This document shows positions 33,679 to 42,296 of a stretch of 64,000 nt of DNA, piece by piece. Every line of letters begins with the position of its first letter. Positions within the stretch are counted from its first letter, which is position 1. The notes under the pieces are model-generated. The model was not told the origin of the DNA. It searched no databases and worked only from the letters and a program-made list of their open reading frames with translations. The stretch spans positions 150,738 through 214,737 of the forward strand of contig NZ_JAMQKC010000004.1 of NCBI RefSeq assembly GCF_028416595.1, read 5' to 3'. Made by a program: the position numbers and the translations under genes. Origin of the DNA: Aquibacillus salsiterrae. GTDB lineage: Bacteria > Bacillota > Bacilli > Bacillales > Amphibacillaceae.

Positions 33679-35661
33679 TTATTTATACGCTAATAACCGT
33701 AATGCGTTAAAGACAACAATAAGTGTGGAGCCTTCATGAATGAGGACGGCGAGACCAATTCCAGCAAGACTAAAGATAGTTGCAGGAATAAGTACAGCAG
33801 TGACTCCTAAACTAAACCATAAATTTTGCTTAATAATACTTTTACTTTTCCTACTTAGAGCGATTGCAAACGGTAAATCATTTAAATTGTCTTTCATAAG
33901 AGCAATATCGGCCGTTTCGAGTGCCACATCGGAACCTGCAGCCCCCATTGCTATCCCAACCGTACTCTTCGTCATTGCTGGGGCATCATTAACCCCATCA
34001 CCGACCATCGCCACTTTACTTTCTTGTTGCTTTAATTTGTCGATTGCGTCAACCTTATCTTCTGGCAACAAGCCACCCCATGCATCAGTTATCCCGATTG
34101 ACTTAGCAACACTGTCAGCAACCCGTTGATTGTCACCAGTAAGCATGATCATTCGCTTAATGCCGATTTCTTTCAACCGCGTGATGATACTTTTTGCTTC
34201 TTCTCTAGGTGTATCCATCAGTGCAATTGTCCCTAAAAAGGTATCACCTTTTCGAACAATCATCGTTGTGTTCCCGTCATGCTCCAACTGATTAACTGTC
34301 GATACGATCTCCTCAGGTAGCGAAATGGACAATTCCTCTTCAAATAGTCCTTTGTTACCGATGACTACTTCTTCCCCTTGCCAACTCGCTTTAACACCTC
34401 GGCCCGTTACCGATTCCAATGTGTGAGCTTCTTCCACTTTCTGATCACCTAGTTTTTCTTTCGCACCGGTCACGACAGCTTTTGCTAATGGGTGATCACT
34501 TAAATTTTCAACAGCAAAGGCTGCAGCTAGTAATTCCTCATTATTCGTTTTCCCATACGGCACTACATCGGTTAATTTTGGTTCCCCTTTGGTTAGTGTC
34601 CCTGTTTTATCGAATGCAAGAGCTGTCAGTCCGCCTAAATCTTCGAGTGGACTACCGCCTTTAACGAGTACACCAGCCCTGGCTGCTCTTGCCACCCCAC
34701 TAAGCACAGCACTTGGCGTCGATATAGCAAGCGCACACGGACTTGCAGCAACTAATACAGCCATCGCTCGATAAAAACTATCACTAAACTGTTCATCAAT
34801 GACTAAAAAGGCAAACAATAACAAGACGACTAATACTAGTACCGACGGAACAAAATATTTTTCGAATTTATCGGTAAATAGCTGGGTAGGTGATTTTTGT
34901 GCTTCCGTTTCATTGACGAGCTTAATTAGGCGCGACAAGGTAGAATCTTTAGCTTCCTTGATCACTTTAACCTCAAGCACATTGGCACCGTTAATCGTAC
35001 CAGAAAAAACTCGATTTTCTGACGACGGTAAATTGCTCTCCTTTTGAAAATCGATTGTCGGGTCGTCAATTGGTCGCTTATCGACTGGTACACTTTCCCC
35101 AGTAATTGGTGCCTGATTGACACTACTATTCCCTTTTACGACAACACCATCTGCTGAGATTTTGCTGTTTGGCTTTACTATGACAATGTCACCTATTTTT
35201 AAATCCTCAACTGGAATCTCTTGTTGTTGATCTCCTTTACGAATAATCGCCGTCTTTGGTGCCATATCAGATAGGGCGGCAATTGATTTACGAGCTTTAT
35301 TCATAGCAAAATGTTCTAAAGCATGCCCTAAGCTGAACAGGAACAATAACAGGGCACCTTCCGCCCATTCTCCTAACACAGCAGCACCAATCGCCGCAAG
35401 TAGCATTAAGAAATCAATTTCAAATCCTCCTTTTGCCACTGTGACAATTGCTTCTTTGGCCGTATAGTAACCACCAAAAAAGTATGCTCCTATGTATAGG
35501 GCGAAACTAAGCCAATCTGGCATTCCATCTATTATACTAAGAATAAATCCAAGCCCCAACAAGGCCCCAGACAGTATCGAAAATATTAATTCTGTATTCG
35601 GTCCAAATATACCACCACTATGGTCCTCTTCTTCTTGGTTGATATTTTTTTCACTAGCCAT
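33679..35661 (-). CDS. P1B-4-type metal ATPase, PfeT/ZosA-like
   Basis: Metal-exporting P-type ATPase of 660 aa. There is no N-terminal metal-binding domain. The phosphorylation site is Asp351 (DKTGTLT). Membrane helix 4 has SPC (307-309), not CPC, and the last helix pair has HEGST (about 642-646). SPC with HEGST defines subgroup P1B-4, which moves Fe(II), Co(II) or Zn(II). In B. subtilis the counterpart PfeT (earlier ZosA) exports Fe(II) under PerR and Fur. I see no clear PerR or Fur box in the 150 bp upstream. The ATG is at 35661 after AAAGGAGG. Confidence 0.88.
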   Translation of the reverse strand: MASEKNINQEEEDHSGGIFGPNTELIFSILSGALLGLGFILSIIDGMPDWLSFALYIGAYFFGGYYTAKEAIVTVAKGGFEIDFLMLLAAIGAAVLGEWAEGALLLFLFSLGHALEHFAMNKARKSIAALSDMAPKTAIIRKGDQQQEIPVEDLKIGDIVIVKPNSKISADGVVVKGNSSVNQAPITGESVPVDKRPIDDPTIDFQKESNLPSSENRVFSGTINGANVLEVKVIKEAKDSTLSRLIKLVNETEAQKSPTQLFTDKFEKYFVPSVLVLVVLLLFAFLVIDEQFSDSFYRAMAVLVAASPCALAISTPSAVLSGVARAARAGVLVKGGSPLEDLGGLTALAFDKTGTLTKGEPKLTDVVPYGKTNNEELLAAAFAVENLSDHPLAKAVVTGAKEKLGDQKVEEAHTLESVTGRGVKASWQGEEVVIGNKGLFEEELSISLPEEIVSTVNQLEHDGNTTMIVRKGDTFLGTIALMDTPREEAKSIITRLKEIGIKRMIMLTGDNQRVADSVAKSIGITDAWGGLLPEDKVDAIDKLKQQESKVAMVGDGVNDAPAMTKSTVGIAMGAAGSDVALETADIALMKDNLNDLPFAIALSRKSKSIIKQNLWFSLGVTAVLIPATIFSLAGIGLAVLIHEGSTLIVVFNALRLLAYK

Positions 35662-35763
35662 AAAATTCGACCTCCTTTACCTATATAATAACCTTTTCCG
35701 AGCAATTTGAAACGGGTTTTTGCTTTATTACATGCTCTATCACGATTCTTCACAAACAAAAAA

Positions 35764-35802
35764 GACCTATTCAACAGCATAGTTTGCATACTGAAATAGG
35801 TC
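35764..35802 (-). terminator. Terminator of the LTA-synthase-like gene
   Basis: GACCTATT and AATAGGTC form the outer stem, CAGTATGC-like arms form the inner stem, and TTTTTTG follows on the minus strand. It lies 11 bp after the stop codon. Confidence 0.8.
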
Positions 35803-35812
35803 CCATTAATCG

Positions 35813-37696
35813 TTATTCCTCAAAATTGGTAAAACGGAATAAATCTCCGTAAATAATACTGTCAGAATAACTTAGTTCTTTTTTTACTTTTTCTTGGATT
35901 GGCTGACACGGATTTTCTCGTGAATCACCAATGCCACTACCATCACTTAATGGCTCACCAGATTCTCTATCATAACAAATACCAGCTGTGGAAATATAAT
36001 CATCGCTGACGAAATCACCATTACGAAGCGCTACATATCCTTTGCGATCTTTTGCAAACAAATCGTTGCCAAAATAAATATCATTTCTATTTTCAACACC
36101 TAACAAGTTAAGCAGTGTTGGTTTTACGTCAATTTGTCCAGCAACCTCAGACATTACTTTACCTTTTCCACTCCCTGGAATATGGATAAATAACGGAACA
36201 CGTTGGAGATTTATATCATCGTACGGTGTAATTTCATCCTTACCTAAATAGCCACTTAATGCATTATAATGATTTTCACTAATACCATAGTGGTCACCCA
36301 TAATGACAATAATCGAGTCCTCGTACAAGCCAGCGTCCTTTAACTGGTTGAAAAATTGCTCAAATGCCTCATCCGCATAGCGCACGGTTGGAAAATAATT
36401 ATTTAACGTTTTTGAGCCAGAATCATACGGCTCAATCGATCGGTCTTCTTCTCCTAATTCAAACGGGAAGTGATTGGTCAATGAAATAAATTTAGTATAG
36501 AACGGTTGATCCAACGATTGCAAATATTTGATCGACTGCTTGAAAAAGGCTTTATCCTTTAGACCCCAGCCAACCGAATTTTGCTCGGTGATTTGATAGG
36601 AATCTTGTCCGTAAAAATAATCATAGCCGATGTTGTCATACATTTGATTTCTGTTCCAAAAACTTTTGTTGTTGGCATGGAATACAGATGTATAATAACC
36701 CTGGTCCTTTAATAATTGAGGCATGGCATTATATTTATTTTGTCCATTGGTAAAGAAAACAGCGCCTCGTGGCAGCGGATAGAGAGAATTTTCGACTAGG
36801 AATTCTGAATCAGATGTTCTTCCTTGCATCGTTTGTTGGTAAAAGTTTTCAAAATAAAAGGTATCCTCATCTTCCACTAAACTATTTAAAAATGGTGTGA
36901 TCTCTTGTCCATTTACCTCTCTATTAATGACAAAGTTTTGCATGGATTCCGATGAGATAAAAATGACATTTTTACCTTTAGCAGCACCAAGCATGTCTGT
37001 TTTTTCATCCGTTCGAATCGTCTCGACATAATCTTTAATGTCGCTCAGTTCACTTTTATCAGCAAACACTCGCTGTGAGCTTACCTTCGAATTGACGATT
37101 ACATCATAGATATGGTAGTTAAATAGGCCAACATTTTTGATAATATATTGACGGTCAAATCCACGAGTAAATAGCTGCGGTCGTTCGATTTCAGCCAAAA
37201 TTAAATTACCAAAGAGGAGCATGATTGCAACTGCAATCGCTGTTGTCTTTTCTTTCTTGTTAAAGCTAACTGCCATCTTTTCATTTCTGCTTAAAAACCA
37301 AATGAGGCCAACATCTAGGATTAACAACAAATCATACGGCTTCATCAATGACAAGATACTTGACCCCAAATCACCCATATTGCTTAACTGGAATAACTGC
37401 GGGATGGTAATAAAATCGGTAAAGGACCGATAAAACACAAGATTAAAGTAAAGAATAAGCGTTCCAATAATGGTAGCATATCGAATCAGTGCCATTTGAC
37501 GCTTTTTAGCTTCAAATAAGACACTTAAAGAAAAGACTAGATACGCAGAGACAAGTGGATTTATGAACAATAATATTTCTTCCAACCCATTATCTAGTTG
37601 TAAACCAAACATAAACCGGTACATCATATATGTTTTTATCCCAAACAATAGGGATGCAAGGACAAACAAGGACTGACCATCTCGTTTTCTATTCAT
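35813..37696 (-). CDS. Lipoteichoic-acid synthase family protein
   Basis: Membrane enzyme with an extracellular sulfatase-fold domain that transfers glycerol-phosphate from phosphatidylglycerol. It is 627 aa from the ATG at 37696 (AGGAGG 11 bases upstream; the frame to 37723 covers that site). Five membrane helices occupy the first ~190 residues. The catalytic threonine is about Thr294 (GRTSDSEFLVENSL), metal ligands include Glu250 (ISSESMQN) and the GDHYGISENHYNAL segment near residue 470. It may be LtaS itself or one of the paralogues YfnI, YqgS or YvgJ. Sequence alone does not decide. Confidence 0.92.
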   Translation of the reverse strand: MNRKRDGQSLFVLASLLFGIKTYMMYRFMFGLQLDNGLEEILLFINPLVSAYLVFSLSVLFEAKKRQMALIRYATIIGTLILYFNLVFYRSFTDFITIPQLFQLSNMGDLGSSILSLMKPYDLLLILDVGLIWFLSRNEKMAVSFNKKEKTTAIAVAIMLLFGNLILAEIERPQLFTRGFDRQYIIKNVGLFNYHIYDVIVNSKVSSQRVFADKSELSDIKDYVETIRTDEKTDMLGAAKGKNVIFISSESMQNFVINREVNGQEITPFLNSLVEDEDTFYFENFYQQTMQGRTSDSEFLVENSLYPLPRGAVFFTNGQNKYNAMPQLLKDQGYYTSVFHANNKSFWNRNQMYDNIGYDYFYGQDSYQITEQNSVGWGLKDKAFFKQSIKYLQSLDQPFYTKFISLTNHFPFELGEEDRSIEPYDSGSKTLNNYFPTVRYADEAFEQFFNQLKDAGLYEDSIIVIMGDHYGISENHYNALSGYLGKDEITPYDDINLQRVPLFIHIPGSGKGKVMSEVAGQIDVKPTLLNLLGVENRNDIYFGNDLFAKDRKGYVALRNGDFVSDDYISTAGICYDRESGEPLSDGSGIGDSRENPCQPIQEKVKKELSYSDSIIYGDLFRFTNFEE

Positions 37697-37762
37697 TTTT
37701 AAAAAATCCTCCTTATTATGCAATACTATACTAAAAATTTCGAAATGTTCATTACAAATTTT

Positions 37763-38374
37763 TTATTTTTTCTTCTTTAATATGAATAGTAATGAACTCA
37801 GTAAGCCAACTAAAATTACGATAGCAATTGTTGTAATTGGTATGGAACTGGTTACAGTGTCTTCGTCCTTTTCTTCAGCACTGGTTTTCTGTTCGGGCAG
37901 GGTTTCTTTTTCTGTTTCTCCCTGGCTTAGGTCTTGGTTATCTATTTCATCCGTTGAATCACTGGCATCCGATTGCATTACTTGATCATCGCCTTCTAAT
38001 TCAGATCTATCTTCATCAGCATTATTTATCGTAAATGAGTAATCATTTTCGATTAAATGACCATCTGTTCCGATAATTCTCCACATAACAGTATAGTTAC
38101 CCGACTTTAAATCATCGAAAACCCCTGTTAACACGTTATCCTCTAAATTTATCGAAGCGGCTTCTATTTCCTCCGATTCGTCATTAACTAAATAGATGGT
38201 ACTGCCGTTTTCAAGCTTCGTATTAAACGATAGTTCAATCGTTGAAAGTGGACCTTCCATTGTTTCACCTTCAGCTGGATTTGCCTCTTCTAATACGGAA
38301 TGTGCATTAACTGTACTCATAAATGTGGTGAAAAGTATGAAAGTAATTGCGACAAGCTTAATTCCGTTAACCAT
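37763..38374 (-). CDS. CopC-domain copper-binding membrane protein
   Basis: 203 aa with a signal peptide at about 1-24, after which the mature protein starts AHSVLEEANPAEG, the copper-binding His motif of CopC. The second signature GTDGHLIENDYSFTI lies near residue 105. An acidic Ser/Asp/Glu linker (about 120-175) leads to one membrane helix and a KKKK end. There is no CopD domain fused to it. The role in copper handling is inferred from the family. AGGGGGAT lies before the ATG. Confidence 0.85.
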   Translation of the reverse strand: MVNGIKLVAITFILFTTFMSTVNAHSVLEEANPAEGETMEGPLSTIELSFNTKLENGSTIYLVNDESEEIEAASINLEDNVLTGVFDDLKSGNYTVMWRIIGTDGHLIENDYSFTINNADEDRSELEGDDQVMQSDASDSTDEIDNQDLSQGETEKETLPEQKTSAEEKDEDTVTSSIPITTIAIVILVGLLSSLLFILKKKK

Positions 38375-38492
38375 GTTTATCCCCCTACTATGTATCTAAG
38401 TTTTATCCTATTATGTTAGCTCTCTACATTTTAAATCCTTTATATTATTAGTTCAACTATCTACCTAAATCAGGAAAATTTTGCTTAATGAA

Positions 38493-38569
38493 ATAAGAAA
38501 AACGCAAGGCGCGCCTTGCCCACCCCTGAAAAGCGTAAGACAAGCCTCGTAATGGCTGGTGAAGCGGGA
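38493..38569 (+). repeat. Left part of a dispersed repeat, interrupted by array C
   Basis: AAGAAAAACGCAAGGCGCG ... CACCCCTGAAAAGCGTAAGA ... CAAGCCTCGTAATGGC is the left half of the palindromic element. At the point where the copies at 45369 continue with GGTCTTTGCC, array C starts. The right end (CCGGAGCTAGACAT) appears at 38714-38727. Confidence 0.8.
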
Positions 38570-38708
38570 ATTCACTCTTTTCTGTCCGAATTCACACTCA
38601 ATTCGGACTCAACCTACTCGGATTCACTCTTTTCTGTCCGAATTCACCCTCAATTCGGACTCAATCTACTCGGATTCACTCTTTTCTGTCCGAATTCAAC
38701 CTCGATTC
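38570..38708. repeat. Array C: two and two-thirds copies of a 52-bp repeat
   Basis: Units start at 38570, 38622 and 38674 (truncated). A unit begins ATTCACTCTTTTCTG and contains TCCGAATT (offset 16-23) and AATTCGGA (31-38), a perfect 8-bp inverted repeat around CACACTC or CACCCTC. The opening ATTCACT and the stem offset resemble array A, while the rest differs. Confidence 0.93.
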
Positions 38709-38746
38709 TGTGCCGGAGCTAGACATCTCACTTTCTTACCTTGTAA

Positions 38747-38826
38747 CAAAAGCGCAAGTCGCGCGTTAGTCTAAGGCAAGCTTAAGCAGAAAATCTTTGT
38801 CACAAAGATTCCCTGCTTAACCTTAA
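38747..38826 (+). repeat. Truncated dispersed repeat with long hairpin
   Basis: ACAAAAGCGCAAGTCGCG marks the left end. The centre pairs TTAAGCAG with the downstream TGCTTAA, and AATCTTTG (38791-38798) with CAAAGATT (38802-38809) around TCA. The right end of the element is missing. Confidence 0.65.
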
Positions 38827-38849
38827 GGATTTGTTAACTTTTAATAGAG

Positions 38850-38878
38850 ACAGCCCCCAAAATTAATTCGGGGGCTGT
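38850..38878. terminator. Hairpin downstream of cadA
   Basis: ACAGCCCCC (38850-38858) and GGGGGCTGT (38870-38878) form a perfect 9-bp GC-rich stem with an 11-base loop. T tracts on either side are short, so efficiency is uncertain. Confidence 0.6.
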
Positions 38879-38919
38879 ATTCGTTCCTATTTATCTAGCA
38901 TATTAGCAAAACAAAACAA

Positions 38920-41289
38920 CTATTTATTGCGTAAAACTCTCATTGAGTTCAATACGGCTAACAAGGTTACCCCAACATCTGAGATAATTGCTTCCCACAT
39001 CGTTGCTAAGCCTAGTACACCTAGTAATAGAACAATAGCTTTAATACCTAGTGCTAGGGATATATTTTGCCAAACAATCTTTCTTGTGTATCGTGCTTTT
39101 CTAATCCCATCAGCTAGACGAGATGGCTCATCCGTCATAATGACAACATCAGCGGCTTCAATGGCTGCATCTGAACCTAATCCACCCATTGCAACCCCGA
39201 TATCTGCTCTGGCAAGTACTGGTGTATCGTTAATTCCATCACCAACAAAGATGGACTTCTCACCAGCTAACTTTTGTTCATCAATTTTTTCCATCATTTC
39301 GACTTTTTCGTGTGGTAGAAGCTCTGCATAAAATTCATCTAATTGTAATGCTTCACTTACTTCTGTAGCAACAGCCTTGGAATCTCCCGTTAGCATGACT
39401 GTTTTCTTAATACCTAATGCTTTTAATTCCTTAATCGCTTTGATTGCATCGTCTTTTATTTCATCGGAAATAATTATATGACCGGCATAGACGTGGTCAA
39501 CCGCTACATGGACAACAGTACCTACTTTACTAGGTGTCACATCCTCGATATTCTCTTTAACCATTAACTTACTATTACCAGCAAGGATTTGTTTCCCATT
39601 TACTTCTACTTCTATACCGTGACCAGAAACCTCATTATAATTTAAAACGTGCGCTTCATTTACTTGTTTTTCATATGCGTTTAAAATCGACGTTGCAATC
39701 GGGTGATTGGAGTGGACTTCAGCATATGCTGCATATTCTAATAGTTCGTCTTTTGTCACATTACTAGATGGCTCAACATGTGTTACTTGAAAAACACCTT
39801 TTGTTAGTGTCCCTGTTTTATCAAAAACAGCGTATTTCACACTATTCAACGCTTCTAGATAGTTTGCACCTTTAACAAGGATCCCTTGCTTCGCTGCACC
39901 ACCAATTCCGCCAAAAAATCCAAGTGGAATTGAAACTACTAATGCACAAGGACAAGAAATAACTAAGAAGATTAATGCACGATATATCCATTCAGAAAAT
40001 GTTGCACCCGGAACGACAAGTGGTGGAATAAGAGCGACTAACGCCGCAATGATTACTACTACAGGTGTATAATATCTAGCGAACTTAGTAATGAATTTTT
40101 CAGTAGGTGCTTTTCGTCCACTTGCATTTTGAACAAGTTCTAATATTTTACTGACAGTCGAATCAGCGAAAGGCTTTGTAACTTCAACTGTTATCACACC
40201 ATTTTTATTAATAAAGCCTGATAATACGTCACTACCCGCTTCGACATCGCGTGGGAGTGATTCACCTGTTAGAGCAGACGTATCGACTAACGAATTCCCT
40301 TTGACTACCTTACCGTCTAACGGTACCTTCTCCCCTGGTTTAACAACAATATAATCGCCAACCTTTACCTCTTCAGGGCTTACTGTCTTCGTTTCCCCAT
40401 CGACTTGCAAGTTTGCATAATCAGGTCGGATGTCCATCAATTCACTAATCGAATTACGAGAACGATTGACCGCAATACTTTGGAATAGTTCACCAACTTG
40501 GAAGAACAACATGACGGCAATACCTTCAGGATATTCCCCAATCAAAAAGGCACCAATCGTTGCAATACTCATTAAAAAGTGCTCATCGAACACTTGGCCT
40601 CTTGAGATGTTCCTAATAGCTCTCCAAACGATGTCCCCACCTATAATTAGGTAACCAATGGCAAATAACGCAATTTCTACGCCTGGTATAAAGTCACCTA
40701 AGAATGGAATAATCGAAATAATTGAACCAATAACTAATCTCGTAATTAGTGGCTTAATTCCACCTTCGTGGCTGTGATCATGTCCGTGCCCATCGTCATG
40801 ATCGTGTCCACGACTTTGGTTAGCACCCATTTCTTTTGGATGAATGTGTGGTTCTAGACGAGTGACCGTTTGTTTGATCGTTTCTGACAAATCGTCCGCA
40901 GTATTTAATTCGACTGTTAACTTTTTCGAGACAAAGTCAACGTTTGAACTAGCTACACCATCCATTTTACCAACATGCTTCTCAACCTTAGCTGCACAAT
41001 TGGCGCAGTCTAAACCTTCTAATAAAAAAACCTTTGATTTACTCGCTTGGTTTTTATCCCTGACATCAATGCCAGGTTCAAGTTTAGTGATTACTTTCTT
41101 CGCATTGCCGGATACTTCGCTGTGTTGTTGCTCCTCCACATCAAACGATATTGTTTTAGTAGCAAAGTTAACGGAACAATTGTCAACACCCTTGACCTTA
41201 GACACGCCATTTTCAATTTTAGCGGCACAATTAGCACAATCAAGGCCTTCTAATAAATACTCCTGCTTAATTTTTCGAGCAGCACCCAT
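38920..41289 (-). CDS. cadA: Zn/Cd/Pb-exporting P1B-2 ATPase CadA
   Basis: About 789 aa. Two N-terminal heavy-metal domains carry GLDCANC motifs (Cys20/23 and Cys97/100 in the 791-residue frame). A His/Asp-rich linker follows (about 162-177). CPC lies at 448-450 and the phosphorylated Asp at 492 (DKTGTLT). The SDVGVTLLAVLNS segment near the C-terminus holds the Asp typical of P1B-2 Zn/Cd pumps. GAAGGTGA favours the second ATG (41289) over the first (41295). The operator at 41358-41379 is identical to that of czcD. Confidence 0.93.
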   Translation of the reverse strand: MGAARKIKQEYLLEGLDCANCAAKIENGVSKVKGVDNCSVNFATKTISFDVEEQQHSEVSGNAKKVITKLEPGIDVRDKNQASKSKVFLLEGLDCANCAAKVEKHVGKMDGVASSNVDFVSKKLTVELNTADDLSETIKQTVTRLEPHIHPKEMGANQSRGHDHDDGHGHDHSHEGGIKPLITRLVIGSIISIIPFLGDFIPGVEIALFAIGYLIIGGDIVWRAIRNISRGQVFDEHFLMSIATIGAFLIGEYPEGIAVMLFFQVGELFQSIAVNRSRNSISELMDIRPDYANLQVDGETKTVSPEEVKVGDYIVVKPGEKVPLDGKVVKGNSLVDTSALTGESLPRDVEAGSDVLSGFINKNGVITVEVTKPFADSTVSKILELVQNASGRKAPTEKFITKFARYYTPVVVIIAALVALIPPLVVPGATFSEWIYRALIFLVISCPCALVVSIPLGFFGGIGGAAKQGILVKGANYLEALNSVKYAVFDKTGTLTKGVFQVTHVEPSSNVTKDELLEYAAYAEVHSNHPIATSILNAYEKQVNEAHVLNYNEVSGHGIEVEVNGKQILAGNSKLMVKENIEDVTPSKVGTVVHVAVDHVYAGHIIISDEIKDDAIKAIKELKALGIKKTVMLTGDSKAVATEVSEALQLDEFYAELLPHEKVEMMEKIDEQKLAGEKSIFVGDGINDTPVLARADIGVAMGGLGSDAAIEAADVVIMTDEPSRLADGIRKARYTRKIVWQNISLALGIKAIVLLLGVLGLATMWEAIISDVGVTLLAVLNSMRVLRNK

Positions 41290-41357
41290 GTTCATTTCAC
41301 CTTCTTTTAAATATTTATATTGTTTTACAATTCATTAAACAGAATAACTTTTGTGTT

Positions 41358-41379
41358 TATATGAATATATTATCATATA
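41358..41379. promoter_or_regulatory. ArsR/CzrA-type operator upstream of cadA
   Basis: TATATGA and TCATATA around ATATATTA, 22 bp, identical to 27582-27603. It lies 69 bp upstream of the cadA start, where a promoter would be expected. Confidence 0.75.
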
Positions 41380-41511
41380 TATAAATGAAAGCAATAACTA
41401 TTCCAAAATTATCTACAATTGGGTGGTAACTCTTTCCAGTTAAAGTCCGTTAAATTCTTATGAATATTTCAGTAAAGTATATGAATAACATTAACTATGG
41501 AGGTGACAGTA

Positions 41512-41868
41512 GTGAGGGGAAGGCGAAGAAAGGTTAGATTAAACCCGCTTATTATCTGCTTCATCCTGGTTTTGATCATTCCATTAATCATTAGTATCAC
41601 CTATGGGAATATCCCTTTTTATAATAACGATTACTTAGTAAACTATGACATTCTTGTTTCCAATGACAAAAAATTGAATGAGAGTGACATCTCTTTCATC
41701 AACTACAACACTTATACATGGCCAGAAATTAAATCTTATATCATTCGTAACCAAATGACGTACTCACACATACTTAGAGATATGATTATTTTGATTGCCA
41801 TTGCTGTTTTAGCCATCATAATCGACCGCACATTTGGCCAAAGACGCTCAAGCATAAGGAGAAAATAA
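41512..41868 (+). CDS. Two-helix membrane protein, unknown function
   Basis: 118 aa. The frame opens at the ATG at 41497, but GGAGG lies 8 bases before the GTG at 41512, which is the more likely start. A basic N-terminus (RGRRRKVR), a membrane helix (IICFILVLIIPLIISI), an outer loop of about 50 residues rich in Asn and Tyr, a second helix (DMIILIAIAVLAIIID) and a basic tail (GQRRSSIRRK) put both ends inside the cell. I do not recognise the family. Confidence 0.7.
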   Translation: MRGRRRKVRLNPLIICFILVLIIPLIISITYGNIPFYNNDYLVNYDILVSNDKKLNESDISFINYNTYTWPEIKSYIIRNQMTYSHILRDMIILIAIAVLAIIIDRTFGQRRSSIRRK

Positions 41869-41869
41869 G

Positions 41870-41899
41870 AAAAGCGCATCTTTTTAAAGATGCGCTTTT
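41870..41899. terminator. Bidirectional terminator between convergent genes
   Basis: AAAAGCGCATCTTT and AAAGATGCGCTTTT pair over 14 bp and have T tracts on both strands. It serves the genes on both sides. Confidence 0.9.
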
Positions 41900-41900
41900 T

Positions 41901-42272
41901 TCACTTTGTTACCACTACATTCACAATCCAATGAAACAGCAGCAGCAGGACTAAGCTAATTCCGAAAAAAACGAAACTACTGCTAAACGGAATATTAATG
42001 AAAATAAATTGCTGAATGATTATGACAACTAAAATAACGAGTAGACTAACGACGGTCTTTATACTTAAAATACGAAAATCATGTAAACTTTTAAACGGCT
42101 TTGTTATCAATAGTGAGATATACCAGTAAATGGTGACAGTAGCAGTGACAATGACCATATCTTTGAATGATGTTGTCGACCACATACTAGTTATAAAACT
42201 CGCAAGAAAAAATATCAAAATGTACATCAAGCCCACTATATACTTAATCGTTAATGGTTGTTCTCTTACCAA
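41901..42272 (-). CDS. Four-helix membrane protein, unknown function
   Basis: 123 aa with four hydrophobic helices and short loops (KYIVGLMYILIFFLASFITS, VIVTATVTIYWYISLLI, TVVSLLVILVVIIIQQFIFI, FVFFGISLVLLLLFHWIVNV). It has no motif that I recognise. It ends 2 bp beyond the shared terminator and is just downstream of the M23 peptidase gene (24 bp), so the two may be cotranscribed. Confidence 0.65.
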   Translation of the reverse strand: MVREQPLTIKYIVGLMYILIFFLASFITSMWSTTSFKDMVIVTATVTIYWYISLLITKPFKSLHDFRILSIKTVVSLLVILVVIIIQQFIFINIPFSSSFVFFGISLVLLLLFHWIVNVVVTK

Positions 42273-42296
42273 TTGTATGTTCCCCTCTTTTTTCTA

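Noticed and set aside
41047-41253. Open frames opposite the metal ATPases, lacZ and other large genes
   Set aside because: These are antisense shadows of well-supported genes, without ribosome binding sites.
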